A program made the position numbers and the translations under genes. The notes under the pieces were generated by a model. The model searched no databases and was not told where the DNA came from. It was given only the letters and a program-made list of their open reading frames with translations. From RPRC01 sp034933285 (GTDB lineage Bacteria; Desulfobacterota; Desulfuromonadia; Geobacterales; Geobacteraceae): a stretch of DNA of 64,000 nucleotides. The first letter of the stretch is position 1. Each line of letters opens with the position of its first letter. Below are positions 17,298-27,290 of this stretch, in pieces. Location of the stretch: contig JAYFNT010000016.1 of assembly GCA_034933285.1 (NCBI GenBank), positions 19,054 through 83,053 on the forward strand. The letters run 5' to 3'.

Positions 17298-18185
17298 TCA
17301 GTAGCCCTGGCCGGTTGTCAGAAACTGCATGTGTTGTACAGGGCCAAGCCGATAAGCCCTTATCGTTTCCATTCCAAGCCGCCGGGCCTTCTCAATCCTT
17401 TGATTGCCGTCAATCACGTTGTAGCGGCCAGGCGATATTTCGGCGACGATAATCGGTCTTGTGATGTCAACCGCTGGCAGGTGTTCTTCCTTGAACTTGG
17501 ACACGCCCCTGTTGAAATCCCTAATCTGGACGCTCTCACAGGGAATTTGGTTGTGCATGATGTATTCGGTCATCTTGGTTATGTTGAAAACGAATATCCC
17601 GTTCGGAAACAGCTCGTCCCCATCTTCGACAGGGCACGGCGTGAATCGGCTATCAACTTTCAGTTTCCTGCTCATTCCGGACTTTCCTCCACGCGCTTCC
17701 TTTTCCTCCTTTCCAAGCCCTGGCGGCGGGAGAGGTACTCTTATGCTTGAATTTTGCCCTACTGTAGGTAAGTAGTCTTCAGGGAGGTCATAATCTGCGT
17801 ATGCAATGGGAAACGAAGCAGGATATGTCAAATGCAACATCTCCAGGTACCACCCAGCGTAAATCCAATCTGGGCCTTTTCCTGCTTCAGCAATCTCAGG
17901 AAACCTCTTTAAGAAAAGATCAGCCATTTTACTCGGTGTGGCATGAGCTGCATCCTTCCAATCATAATAATTGCGCCCCTGACCACTGGTGTATCTTGCC
18001 ACGAGTATCTCAGGGACTACGAGCCTTGCCCCATGCTTTCGAGATATACTTGTGACTGGCGCTATCGCGCAGCGCCAATGGCAACCTGATGCTGACATAC
18101 CAGGGGCAAAACGGATACGTTGGTACCCCCTGGCATGAAGCTCGGAAACCATTCTGAGAATCTTCCGGTAACCTGGATAGTCCAT
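17298..18185 (-). CDS. Hypothetical protein with ParB/Srx-like C-terminal domain
   Basis: About 295 residues. I do not recognise the N-terminal 140 residues (GYRKILRMVSELHARGYQRI, later WYLEMLHLTYPASFPIAY). The C-terminal third has a ParB-like nuclease-fold pattern: IRDFNRGVSKFKEEHLPAVD, IIVAEISPGRYNVIDGNQR, then IEKARRLGMETIRAYRL. Such folds bind CTP or nucleotides, or act as DNases; the function here is unknown. TTG at 18194 is three codons upstream but ATG 18185 is preferred. The gene lies next to the AbiE/nucleotidyltransferase debris, an accessory context. Confidence 0.65.
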   Translation of the reverse strand: MDYPGYRKILRMVSELHARGYQRIRFAPGMSASGCHWRCAIAPVTSISRKHGARLVVPEILVARYTSGQGRNYYDWKDAAHATPSKMADLFLKRFPEIAEAGKGPDWIYAGWYLEMLHLTYPASFPIAYADYDLPEDYLPTVGQNSSIRVPLPPPGLGKEEKEARGGKSGMSRKLKVDSRFTPCPVEDGDELFPNGIFVFNITKMTEYIMHNQIPCESVQIRDFNRGVSKFKEEHLPAVDITRPIIVAEISPGRYNVIDGNQRIEKARRLGMETIRAYRLGPVQHMQFLTTGQGY

Positions 18186-18355
18186 AATATCCAATTCCCA
18201 GGCATGCTTTCCAAATAACTATTGTAATAACGTTACGTTACAATGCTTTTCGGCTGATAACCTATCTTATGTCAAGCACATCATAATTATATAACTTATC
18301 AATATCGTTATAGATAACCACCCTGATTTCAAACAAGATTGACATATGTGGAAAT

Positions 18356-18510
18356 GAGCCCTTCGCGGCCTTGCTCTCATTCGATGTCGGCGGCCCGGCA
18401 CGATATCTAGTCCGGATTTCAAGTGAAGAAGATGCCGCGTCAGCCCTGGCCTTTGCCGGTGAAAGGGGTCTTGAGACCATTGTTCTGTACGGCGGAAGCC
18501 ACGGGAAATC
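18356..18510 (+). pseudogene. murB N-terminal fragment
   Basis: The frame reads SFDVGGPARYLVRIS and SALAFAGERGLETIVLYGGS, the FAD-binding N-terminus of UDP-N-acetylenolpyruvoylglucosamine reductase, then diverges (HGKSSF). It is a short displaced fragment; the working murB must be elsewhere. Confidence 0.7.
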
Positions 18511-18699
18511 TTCGTTTTCCCTTGACATTATTTTTCATAAGTGTCCCTATGATAACTTGTTTTTTCTGACTGTCTCATGAGATCATCCAACAACGCTCTG
18601 TGTTGATAAGCCGCGCAGCGCCGAGCCCGTTCGACAAAAATGGAGACAAATGGTGCAATCAGCACATCTTCAACTGCATTTCAGCACCGAGATCGATTT

Positions 18700-20220
18700 A
18701 TGAAAGTTTTTCTGATCTATATCCGGGACGAAGACTTCTACCGGCTACTCCCCCCTGAACTTGGGGACTCACGTTTCAGCGAGGGAAGAGTCCAGGTGAT
18801 GGCGTTCCCCCCGATCGGGATCGAGACACTGGCGCCGATCGTTCGTCAGCACGGTCACGAGGTGCGGATGTTCGACACCTGTCACCCGCTGATGAAGGAA
18901 GAACACATCTCCGAGGCGGTCCGCGACGAGAAACCGGATCTGATAGCGCTTTCGTTCTTGTCGACGACCGCTTATCATGCAACCAGCAGCATGGCACATC
19001 GGCTCAAGCAGGCTGCACCCCATACGCCGATTATCGTCGGCGGCGTGTTCGCGACCATCAATGCCAGGGAGATCCTCGGGGAATCCCCTGACATAGACTA
19101 CGTTGCAAGGGGCGAGGGCGAGGAACTGTTTCCGGAGTTTCTGGAAAATCTGGCATCTCCCGGGAAGGTCGGCGGCCTGGTGTGGCGTTCGGGGAGCGAA
19201 ATCATCGAGAACCCACCCCGACCGATCATTGAAGACCTCGACCAGTTTCCCTACCCTGACCGGAAGAGTCTTCCGATCGATTACATCGAGTCCATGCCGC
19301 TAGACGTTCCCGCCGTCCTCTCGTTGGACCGCTTCTGTACCATGCAGACCTCTCGCGGATGCCCCAATAAATGCGTCTACTGCGGCATACCATCCCTGGC
19401 CGATCGCAAGTGGCGTCATCGTTCCCCCGAGCATGTACTGGGCGAGATGCAGCAGTTGAACGATGAGGGCTACCGGTCCATCTATCTCACGGACGACCAG
19501 TTCCTGCTGAACCGCACGCGCATCGGCGCAATCTGCCAGGGCATCATCGACCGCAAGCTTGAGTTCAACTGGGGCTGCGAAGGCCGGGTCGATTCGATCG
19601 CAACCGACCAGTTTCCCATCATGGCCATGGCCAACTGCAACTTTCTCGCCTTTGGGATAGAGGCCGGCTCCCAGAAGGTTCTGGACCGACTCAAGAAGAA
19701 ACAGACGCTGGAACAGGTCGAACATGCGGTAAGCGAGGCTAATCGCTGCGGCATAGAAAACATCCACGGCTTTTTTCTGGTTGGTTCGCCGGAAGAAACC
19801 GATAAGGAAATAATGAAAAGCTTCCATTTTGCGGCCCGCCTCAAACTGGACACGTTCGGTTTCAATCGCCTCCGCGTCTACCGGGGCACTCCCCTGTGGC
19901 AGGAATATGTGGAGAAAGGGATAATCGACGATAAGCGTGACTGGAAAAAATGGTTCAAGTGCACAGACATCGACCCGACCACCCTTCAGGAAAAAATTGT
20001 GTTACGGACCAGGCAGAAAGGATACCTTTTATTATTCTTAAGCAGGATAGTACTGCGCCCCTTCCAGACAATGAGGTTACTGCGCAGATTTGGCCGGCAT
20101 ATGAAATTAACAGACATCCTGAAGCTGCTCGGGAGCCCCTTCCGCAAGCGGTCCCTCACACTCGAGCCTTTACTGCCGTCCCCCATGATCGACCGCGGGA
20201 TGACTGCCCCAACCCGATAA
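18700..20220 (+). CDS. B12-binding-domain radical SAM protein
   Basis: About 506 residues. The N-terminal part (MKVFLIYI, PPIGIETLAPIVRQHGHEV, LIALSFLSTT, PIIVGGVFATI) is a B12-binding Rossmann domain; the radical SAM barrel follows with CPNKCVYC near residue 240. Class B enzymes of this kind methylate or rearrange carbon centres, often in lipid, hopanoid or antibiotic pathways; the exact substrate is unknown. The frame opens at 18640, but ATG 18700 starts directly at the domain. A strong hairpin with a T-run (20249-20308) ends the transcript. Confidence 0.87.
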   Translation: MKVFLIYIRDEDFYRLLPPELGDSRFSEGRVQVMAFPPIGIETLAPIVRQHGHEVRMFDTCHPLMKEEHISEAVRDEKPDLIALSFLSTTAYHATSSMAHRLKQAAPHTPIIVGGVFATINAREILGESPDIDYVARGEGEELFPEFLENLASPGKVGGLVWRSGSEIIENPPRPIIEDLDQFPYPDRKSLPIDYIESMPLDVPAVLSLDRFCTMQTSRGCPNKCVYCGIPSLADRKWRHRSPEHVLGEMQQLNDEGYRSIYLTDDQFLLNRTRIGAICQGIIDRKLEFNWGCEGRVDSIATDQFPIMAMANCNFLAFGIEAGSQKVLDRLKKKQTLEQVEHAVSEANRCGIENIHGFFLVGSPEETDKEIMKSFHFAARLKLDTFGFNRLRVYRGTPLWQEYVEKGIIDDKRDWKKWFKCTDIDPTTLQEKIVLRTRQKGYLLLFLSRIVLRPFQTMRLLRRFGRHMKLTDILKLLGSPFRKRSLTLEPLLPSPMIDRGMTAPTR

Positions 20221-20248
20221 GTGTGATTTCAAAGGAGATAAAAACTGG

Positions 20249-20308
20249 GGGGTTAAGTCCGCATTACACCCGAAAATGGATAATGTGGACGCGACCCCCT
20301 TATTTTTT
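20249..20308 (+). terminator. REP-like hairpin with T-run
   Basis: GGGGTTAAGTCCGCATTA (20249-20266) pairs at about 14 of 18 positions with 20281-20298, followed by TTATTTTTTT. The design is that of the other REP-like palindromes, here placed to end the radical SAM transcript. Confidence 0.6.
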
Positions 20309-20351
20309 TGCGGTTCTCAACCCCGACCATTAGGTGAACAGGAGTACCCTC

Positions 20352-20741
20352 TCATGCGGTCATCCGCATGTAGATATGGTAGTACTCGTAAACCATTACC
20401 AGCAGCCAGACGAATATGGCGATACCGGTCGCCGCTGCTGAGATGTCCTTGATGATGCCGATCTTTTCGTTTTCGTCCGTGACCAGGAAATCGCAGATGG
20501 CCTCTATGGCGCTGTTGAAAAGTTCCGACACCATCATCAGGCCGGTCACGATCACGATTGCCATCAAGTCGATCCATTGCTCGAAATAATAGCTTGTTCC
20601 CATGGTAATGAGCGAAAGCACGACCTTGTAGGCCACACTGGCGTCATGGAGCACGCTGAACTTCAGACCGTTCAGGATAATGCGAATTTTGCGTAAAGGC
20701 TTGTATCCCGGCTCCCCCGTCCCCAGAAACTTGTTTCGCAT
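20352..20741 (-). CDS. dgkA: Diacylglycerol kinase DgkA
   Basis: A 129-residue integral membrane kinase with three helices and the signature SELFNSAIEAICDF, the DgkA active-site helix (E..NTAIE in E. coli). It phosphorylates diacylglycerol or undecaprenol for lipid recycling. The longer frame starts at 20804, but GGAGG seven bases before ATG 20741 decides the start. It lies 60 bases after a PAP2-type lipid phosphatase gene on the same strand, so both probably serve phospholipid or carrier-lipid turnover. Confidence 0.9.
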   Translation of the reverse strand: MRNKFLGTGEPGYKPLRKIRIILNGLKFSVLHDASVAYKVVLSLITMGTSYYFEQWIDLMAIVIVTGLMMVSELFNSAIEAICDFLVTDENEKIGIIKDISAAATGIAIFVWLLVMVYEYYHIYMRMTA

Positions 20742-20800
20742 AACGCAGTCCTCCCATAGCGGTTCAATCCTGAACTTTATTGTGCAGTGACTCATCCGCA

Positions 20801-22220
20801 TCATTGCAGCCTGATAACGTAGATAAGACCGTCAGTGAAATACTTCTTATCCCCGGAATCCTTCCAGGACAACGGCTTGACGAAAGCTCGCATGTCATAT
20901 GAGGCAATCAGGCCATTCTCTCTGAGGTCGATGAACAATCCACTTGCTTCTGCATCGATATCTGGTGAGTTTTTAGGAATCGCCCACCAACTTAAACCGT
21001 AAGTCAGATTGACAAGACCCGTATATATTGCCCTGCCGTCTGTCGTCGAAAACCGTGTTTTCCAGAACCTCGCTTCACGACGTAGCCCCGGTGAGTCGGT
21101 CAATGCGGCCTTCACGAAACCCAAGTCATTTGCCCGTTCGTTCCAGAACCCAAGAGCAATAGGCGCTGTCAGGTAACTTCTCCCACTGAAAACAGATGAG
21201 GCGAATTTGCCTATCGAATCAAATCCCAGAGGGTCGGGAACCTGCCAGCCCGCCTTCTTCATTGCAGCCGTAAGGGATGCATCGTCCTGAGCGATAATAA
21301 TGACATTTAACGGATTGCCTTCAGTCGCCATGATTGATTCGGTGTATTTTGGCAATCGCAGATCTTCAAAGCCCCTGATGATATCATCGACGACAATCGG
21401 GGTAGCCACCTCATGAGCAGTATTTATGATGGGTTGATACCGTTTGCCGGTATGCACGTAAAACGCTGCCAGGGAAAGAAGGATTAAAGCCGTTACGCTT
21501 TGGAGCATGCGCCGTGAAAAGAACGCGGAGCAGTGTTCCTGTTCCCGCCCGGCAGGGATTTCAACAAGGCAGATACCGATAATCAGCCACAGTGATCCCA
21601 GCAGGTACCCGCCCAGAATATCGCTTAAGAAGTGGACTCCCAGGTAGAGCCGGCTGAACCCGATGGAGGCAATCAGCACGATGGCCACAAATGAAAGGTT
21701 GAGCCTGTTCCTCCAGGTAGCAACATGCCGGATGACGCAATAGGCGATGAACCCGTACACGGCAGCCGCTATTGCCGCATGCCCGCTGGGGAAGGAATAG
21801 AACGCCTCGTGATAAACGCCGACTTCCAGCGGTCTTTGGCGATGGATGACGACTTTGCCGAGAAAGATCACCAGATAGCTTCCCCCGAGGGTGAGCCAGA
21901 ACGGCAGGATGTACCTCTTCCTGTTCCAGATCCAAAAGAGGGCGGTGCCAGCCAATGACGTCACCAGTACGAATTTCGCCTTTCCGAGAAGGGTGATCCA
22001 GAGGAACACCTTCACCAGGGCTGGGGCACGATATTCGTACAGCAGGTTTGCGAATCGGGTATCAAAGGAGACAATGCTCTCATGGTTGACGATATCCTCC
22101 ACGACACCGAAGAATGCCAGCAGGAGGTAGATGAAGGCAATTCCCATGAGGGTGAGGCACAAACCGGCGAATTGCCCTGTATCCAGACGGCTTCCCAGCT
22201 TTGCCACCAACCCGGGATGT
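20801..22220 (-). CDS. PAP2/LssY-type membrane phosphatase, 5'-truncated
   Basis: The protein carries PAP2 motifs KVVIHRQRP, FPSGHAA and RLYLGVHFLSDIL in a multi-helix membrane domain, then a LssY C-terminal domain from about the middle (NPLNVIIIAQ, GWQVPDPL, FWNERANDLGF). Relatives often begin with a DedA domain, absent here. The open frame continues to an ATG at 22354, but its first 45 codons are the antisense of an RND pump gene, so the native start was lost at a breakpoint near 22,220. It may still be translated as a chimera. Role: dephosphorylation of lipid pyrophosphates or phosphatidate. Confidence 0.8.
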
Positions 22221-24209
22221 GTGCCTCTCTCCCTGGTGGGGACCTTCGGAGCGATGTACCTGCTGGGGTTCAGCCTCAACAACCTCTCCCTCATGGCCCT
22301 GACCATCTCCACCGGCTTCGTGGTGGACGATGCCATCGTCATGATCGAAAACATCGCCCGTTACATCGAGACGGGAGAAGAGCCGCTAGCAGCGGCCCTC
22401 AAGGGGTCCCAGCAGATCGGTTTCACCATCCTGTCGCTCACCGTCTCCCTCATCGCCGTGCTCATCCCGCTCCTCTTCATGGGAGACGTGGTGGGGCGCC
22501 TCTTCCGCGAGTTCGCCATCACCCTCGGCGTCACCATTCTCATCTCGGCGGTGGTCTCCCTGACTCTTACGCCGATGATGTGTGCCCGGATTCTCAAACA
22601 TGTTCCCGAGGAACGGCAGGGGCGGTTCTATCATGCCTCCGGCGTATTCCTGGAGCGGCTCATCGCCGCCTACGGCCGGACCCTGCAGTGGGTGCTCCGC
22701 CACCAGACGGCCACTCTGGTGGTGGCGGTGGGGACCCTGGTGCTGACCGTTCTTTTGTACATCGTCGTTCCCAAGGGTTTCTTCCCGGTTCAAGATACCG
22801 GCGCAATCCAGGGGATTTCGGAAGCGCCCCAATCGATATCGTTCCCGGTCATGGCCGAGCGGCAGCAGGCCCTGGCCGCTGTGATCCTGAAAGACCCGGC
22901 AGTGGCCAGCCTCTCCACTTACATCGGCGTGGACGGCACCAACACCACGCTGAACAGCGGGCGCATTCTCATCAACCTGAAGCCCTTGGGCGAGCGGGAC
23001 GCCAATGCCAGCGAGATAATCCGGCGACTCCAGCCGGAGTTGGCGAAGGTCGCTGGCATCTCCCTCTTCATGCAGCCGGTGCAGGACCTCACCGTTGATG
23101 CGCGGGTGAGTCGCACCCAGTTCCAGTACACCCTCGAGGACCCCGACTTTAACGAGTTGAACAACTGGTCACCCAAGCTGGTGAATCTCCTCCGCACCCG
23201 TCCCGAGCTCTCCGACGTGAGCAGCGACCAGCAGGACCAGGGCTTGAGGGTCACACTCGATATCGACCGCAGTACCGCCGCACGGTTCGGCATTACCCCG
23301 CAGAATATTGACGATGCCCTCTATGACGCATTCGGTCAGCGCCAGGTCTCGACTATTTTTACGGAACTTAACCAGTACCGGGTCGTCCTTGATGTCAAGC
23401 CCGACTTCCAGCAGGGACCCGACGGGCTGAAGTCGATTTACCTCCGTGGCACAACCGGCGGTCCGGTGCCGCTCAGCACGATCACCCGGGCCACTGAGGA
23501 CACTGGGCCACTGGTCATCAACCGCCAGGGGCAGTTCCCGGCGGCGACCACGTCGTTCAACCTGGCGGCCGGCGTGGCGCTCGGCAATGCGGTTAAGTCC
23601 ATCGAGACCGCCGTGCATAAAATGGGAATGCCGGGGAGTATTCACGGGATCTTTGCCGGCACGGCCCAAGCCTTCCAGGCGTCGCTCGCCAACGAACCGC
23701 TGTTGATCCTTGCGGCGCTGGTGGCGGTCTACCTCGTTCTCGGGGTATTATACGAGAGCTATATTCATCCGATTACCATCCTCTCCACGCTCCCGTCGGC
23801 CGGGGTAGGAGCGGTGCTCGCGATGATGCTCACAGGAACCGATCTCAGCCTGATCGCCATAATCGGCGTGATCCTCCTGATCGGCATCGTCAAGAAAAAC
23901 GGCATCATGATGGTTGATTTCGCCATCGCCGCCGAACGCAACGAGGGGAAAAAACCCGAGGAGGCGATCTACGAGGCCTGCCTGCTCCGCTTCCGGCCGA
24001 TAATGATGACCACCATGGCGGCTCTTTTCGGTGCCCTGCCGCTGGCACTGGGAACCGGCGTGGGATCGGAGCTACGCCGTCCTTTGGGTATCGCCATCGT
24101 CGGGGGGTTGATCTTCAGCCAGATGATGACCCTCTATACTACTCCGGTGGTCTATCTCTACATGGACAGATTCCGGCTTTGGGTTGCACGGGTGCGGGGG
24201 AAAAGATAG
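22221..24209 (+). pseudogene. RND multidrug efflux pump, 5'-truncated
   Basis: The sequence starts abruptly at VPLSLVGTFGAMYLLGFSLN and continues through TGFVVDDAIVMIENIARY to the family end VVYLYMDRF, giving about 660 of some 1,040 residues expected for an HAE1/MdtBC-type transporter. The first 330 or so residues, with half of the porter domain and helices 1-3, are missing. A GTG at 22221 or the ATG at 22131 could start a shortened product. The proton-relay DD (FVVDD) remains. Probably non-functional, although the outer-membrane partner downstream is intact. Confidence 0.85.
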
Positions 24210-24222
24210 GAAAGGGTACATT

Positions 24223-25683
24223 ATGTTTCACTTGCAAATATCAGGTTGCTTGTCGGCTGTCGCTGTGACACTCCTGCTCATAACCGCCTGCTCGGTCGGT
24301 CCGGACTATGTGCGGCCGACGGTCACGGTCCCTCCGGCGTTCAAGGAAATGTCTGGCTGGAAGGTGGCGGAGCCGCGCGATGATGCCGGCAAAGGCCCCT
24401 GGTGGGAGATATTCAATGACCCGCAACTGAATACACTCGAACAACAGGTGAACATCTCTAACCAGAACGTGGTAGCCGCAGAGGCCCAGTTCCGGGAAGC
24501 GCGCGCCCTTGCCCAGGCAGCCCGGGCTGGTTATTTCCCGACATTGACCGCTGGCGCCTCTGCCACCCGTTCCCGCACTTCCGGCAACCTCTCCAGCACA
24601 ACCCGCTCGGGGGCGACCTTAACCGACTACTTCCTCGGCTTGAACCTCTCCTGGGAGCTGGATGTCTGGGGGAAGGTGCGCCGCACTGTCGAGGCGGGCC
24701 GGGCAAGCGCCCAGGCAAGCGCAGCCGACCTGGAAGCTCTCCGCTTGAGCACCCAGGCCCAACTGGCCCAGGACTATTTCCAGCTGCGGACCTTCGATGC
24801 CCAGAAAAAGCTCCTTGATGCGACGGTGAGCGCTTACCGTAAATTCCTAGAACTGACCAAAAACCGTTACGCAAGCGGCGTAGCGTCGCGGGGGGATGTG
24901 CTGCAGGCGGAGACCCAGCTCAAAACAACCGAAGCTCAGGCAATCGACGTCGGCGTGCAGCGCGCGCAACTGGAACATGCCATTGCGGTACTCATCGGGA
25001 AACCTGCGTCTCTCTTTTCGATTCCTTTTACGCCGCTTGCAGCTTTACCGCCAACCATCCCGGTCGGAGTGCCGTCCGCATTGCTGGAACGGCGCCCCGA
25101 TATTGCCGCCGCCGAGAGGAGCGCCGCCGCGGCGAATGCCCGGATCGGAGTGGCCAAAGCCGCTTATTTTCCGACAATCACCTTGAGCGCGTCGGGAGGT
25201 TTCGAAAGCTCATCTCTCTCCCAATGGCTTACCTGGCCGAGCCGCCTATGGTCGGTCGGTCCGGCAATCTCCGAGACATTGTTCGACGGGGGGCTAAGGC
25301 GGGCCCAGGACGACCAGACGCGGGCCACCTATGACGCGAGTGTGGCGGCCTACCGGCAGACAGTGCTTGCCGCCTTTCAGGGGGTGGAAGACAATTTGTC
25401 GGCGCTGCGTATCCTGGAGCAAGAGGCGCTGGTGCAGGGGGAGGCAGTAAAAGCAGCACAGCAATCCATGATCTTCACCACCAATCAGTACAAGGCAGGG
25501 ACTGTCAGCGCTCTGGATGTTATTAACACCCAGGTGACGGATCTTAATAATGAAAGGACCGCGATCACTATACTCGGCAGCCGGATGACGGCCAGTGTCC
25601 TCCTCATAAACGCTCTAGGGGGAGGTTGGAACTCCTCCACGCTTCCTTCGGCGGACGAGTTGGGGAAACACGACGACAAATAA
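24223..25683 (+). CDS. Outer-membrane efflux lipoprotein (OprM/NodT type)
   Basis: A 486-residue TolC-like channel with a lipobox LLITACS at residues 17-23 and the family start SVGPDYVRP. The long helical pairs carry repeated AxxDYFQLR and NRYASGVASRGDVLQA motifs and again NQYKAGTVSALDVIN, as in RND-linked outer-membrane factors. ATG 24223 lies after GGAAAGGG and 13 bases past the RND stop, so it was the tail of a tripartite pump operon. The channel appears intact while the pump is truncated. Confidence 0.9.
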   Translation: MFHLQISGCLSAVAVTLLLITACSVGPDYVRPTVTVPPAFKEMSGWKVAEPRDDAGKGPWWEIFNDPQLNTLEQQVNISNQNVVAAEAQFREARALAQAARAGYFPTLTAGASATRSRTSGNLSSTTRSGATLTDYFLGLNLSWELDVWGKVRRTVEAGRASAQASAADLEALRLSTQAQLAQDYFQLRTFDAQKKLLDATVSAYRKFLELTKNRYASGVASRGDVLQAETQLKTTEAQAIDVGVQRAQLEHAIAVLIGKPASLFSIPFTPLAALPPTIPVGVPSALLERRPDIAAAERSAAAANARIGVAKAAYFPTITLSASGGFESSSLSQWLTWPSRLWSVGPAISETLFDGGLRRAQDDQTRATYDASVAAYRQTVLAAFQGVEDNLSALRILEQEALVQGEAVKAAQQSMIFTTNQYKAGTVSALDVINTQVTDLNNERTAITILGSRMTASVLLINALGGGWNSSTLPSADELGKHDDK

Positions 25684-25924
25684 TATTGAACTACTTAAAG
25701 TAGATATGACCGTCAGGAAGGTATGCATACCAAACCCGCTATAAGCTGAAACCAACTATATAGCCGCAAGGTCATTCTTTTTGAGGAGATCTGTATTGAA
25801 AGAGGTGGTCCCCAAAAATCGGACAGTGTGCTAAAGAGGTAATGAATTTATGGCCACAGGACTGGCATGAATATTGGAAGAAAACATTGGCATGACGATA
25901 ACAATTCGTCAAACCTCCATATTT

Positions 25925-26730
25925 TTGGGCAGTTCAGATGAAGTTCTATTCATACTGGGCTGCCCCTTTTTTTACATTTGTGCAAAAAGCCGCCCTTCAA
26001 CTGGGTAGCATTGAAGATCAATCATCAATCTCGTTGAGGTACCGGCAAGACTCATCTACATGATCTTTGCGGCTGAAGAGAATAATCTCTCGGCCGCTCT
26101 TGGCCTCTACAATTACCCATCTACCGCGATTGTACAGTTTTACCCGGTATCTCTTCATGCCGGTCTTATATCATTTTGGCTGCCTCATAAAAAGATGTTT
26201 TTGGAGGGCGTGCCCACTGCTTCTGCCGATATGTCACAGCAAAAGCGTACCCAATTAAACCAATTTTTAGCAATACATCTGTTACCCTGATGTTACAAGT
26301 GGTGCAAGTGCGGGTGAGTACTGCTACGGAACGCGCTTATAATTTGATGCGGGAAAGAAAATAAATGCGGAAGTCACCATGTGATAACAAGCACTTCGAT
26401 AAAGCCGGATTGTTGGCTGTGATGTTGGCACACTCCGTGCCAAAACATATCTGACGAAGTAATAAATTTCGTCATCCTTAATACCTTGGGGCAGTTCTAC
26501 CCTCCGATTGAACTGCCTCCTTTTTACACAGCATTGAACTCTAAATACCGACCTGTGTTGAACGCAACCCCTTGCAACTTTACCGATTTGCCTGAGGTGA
26601 TATACTTATCAAGTAGAGCGGTAAGGAATAAACATCAGAGTTTGGGGCAGTCTTTATTTGTATTTGCGTAGACCCTCCTTTGACTGCCCCGTTTTTTCAC
26701 AAAAAAGCCGCCCCAGTTTCCCAGGGCGGC
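25925..26730 (+). repeat. Cluster of three GGGCAG hairpins with T-runs
   Basis: Three related stem-loops lie in one gene-poor stretch: about 25927-25976 (GGGCAG/CTGCCC), 26488-26525 (GGGGCAGTTC/GAACTGCC) and 26644-26697 (GGGGCAGTC/GACTGCCCC), each followed by five or more T. A fourth terminator-like stem GCCGCCC/GGGCGGC follows at 26707-26730. They read as independent terminators of small plus-strand transcripts, for example tandem sRNA genes. The stretch 25684-26793 otherwise holds only the short ORF at 26018-26158. Confidence 0.55.
26018..26158 (-). CDS. Small protein, 46 residues, unknown
   Basis: From ATG 26158 the frame reads MKRYRVKLYNRGRWVIVEAK, then SGREIILFSRKDHVDESCRY and LNEIDD before TGA. 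Composition is that of a real small beta-rich protein with alternating charged and hydrophobic residues. The ribosome binding site is weak. No function can be named. Confidence 0.45.
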   Translation of the reverse strand: MKRYRVKLYNRGRWVIVEAKSGREIILFSRKDHVDESCRYLNEIDD

Positions 26731-26793
26731 CATTGTTTCCGTTTCAGCCTATGTGCCTACGCTGCTTTTGACCAATATCCTGCCTATCAACCG

Positions 26794-26881
26794 GGTGAAT
26801 TCAAATTGCAAGTGCACCACGTAAATTTTTAAAGAAGACATCATGTGGTGCGCTTACGAATAGAATCTACCAAAGTCGACC
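26794..26881. mobile_element. 88-bp mini-element with IS30-type ends
   Basis: The left end GGTGAATTCAAATTGC... with AGTGCACCAC (26795-26821) and the right end GTGGTGCGCTTACG...ATCTACC (about 26855-26881) are inverted relative to each other, with 33 bases between. The same ends border IS30 debris at 37803-37829 and 38089-38115. It is a non-autonomous deletion derivative that sits against a truncated YhdH gene. Confidence 0.6.
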
Positions 26882-26884
26882 CGT

Positions 26885-27168
26885 TATGATGGCTTGTAGC
26901 CTGCTGCGGGCTCGTCGGATCCATTGATTTGCCGCTTAATGTCCTGCCGTTCATCCTGCGGGGCGTCAGCCTGTTGGGGGTCGATTCGGTACAGTGCCCC
27001 ATGGGGCCGCGTAAACTGGTATGGGAAAAGCTTGCGCGCGAATGGAAGCTGGACAATCTGGAGAATATCGGCAGGGAATGCACCCTGGAAAACCTCGAAC
27101 AGGAAATCCACGCTATTCTCAAAGGAGAGCTGCGAGGCCGCATATTAGTCAACTTGCTGAATAGCTGA
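26885..27168 (+). pseudogene. YhdH-type acrylyl-CoA reductase/quinone oxidoreductase, 3' fragment
   Basis: The frame reads VACCGLVGSIDLP, PFILRGVSLLGVDSVQCPMG and LKGELRGRILVNLLNS, the C-terminal end of YhdH/YhfP zinc-independent MDR oxidoreductases. The NADPH-binding domain and the rest are missing. The break coincides with the IS30-type mini-element at its 5' side. Confidence 0.75.
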
Positions 27169-27217
27169 CACTGGAAGCATTCAAGTAATTATGCGACTGT
27201 AATCGACGCTCCACAAT

Positions 27218-27251
27218 GAAAGGGGCATCCATATCCTGGTATGCCCCTTTC
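27218..27251 (-). terminator. Terminator of mucR-like copy 1
   Basis: GAAAGGGGCAT (27218-27228) pairs perfectly with ATGCCCCTTTC (27241-27251). The same hairpin follows the other two MucR-like copies, so it duplicated with the gene. Confidence 0.65.
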
Positions 27252-27290
27252 CCAAAAACCCTTCTCAGGCCAAATTTGAAAGCCGTATTT

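Noticed and set aside
18522..18553. TTGACA and TATGAT before the B12-radical SAM gene as a promoter.
   Set aside because: The spacing is 20 bases, too long for a standard sigma-70 promoter, so I do not list it.
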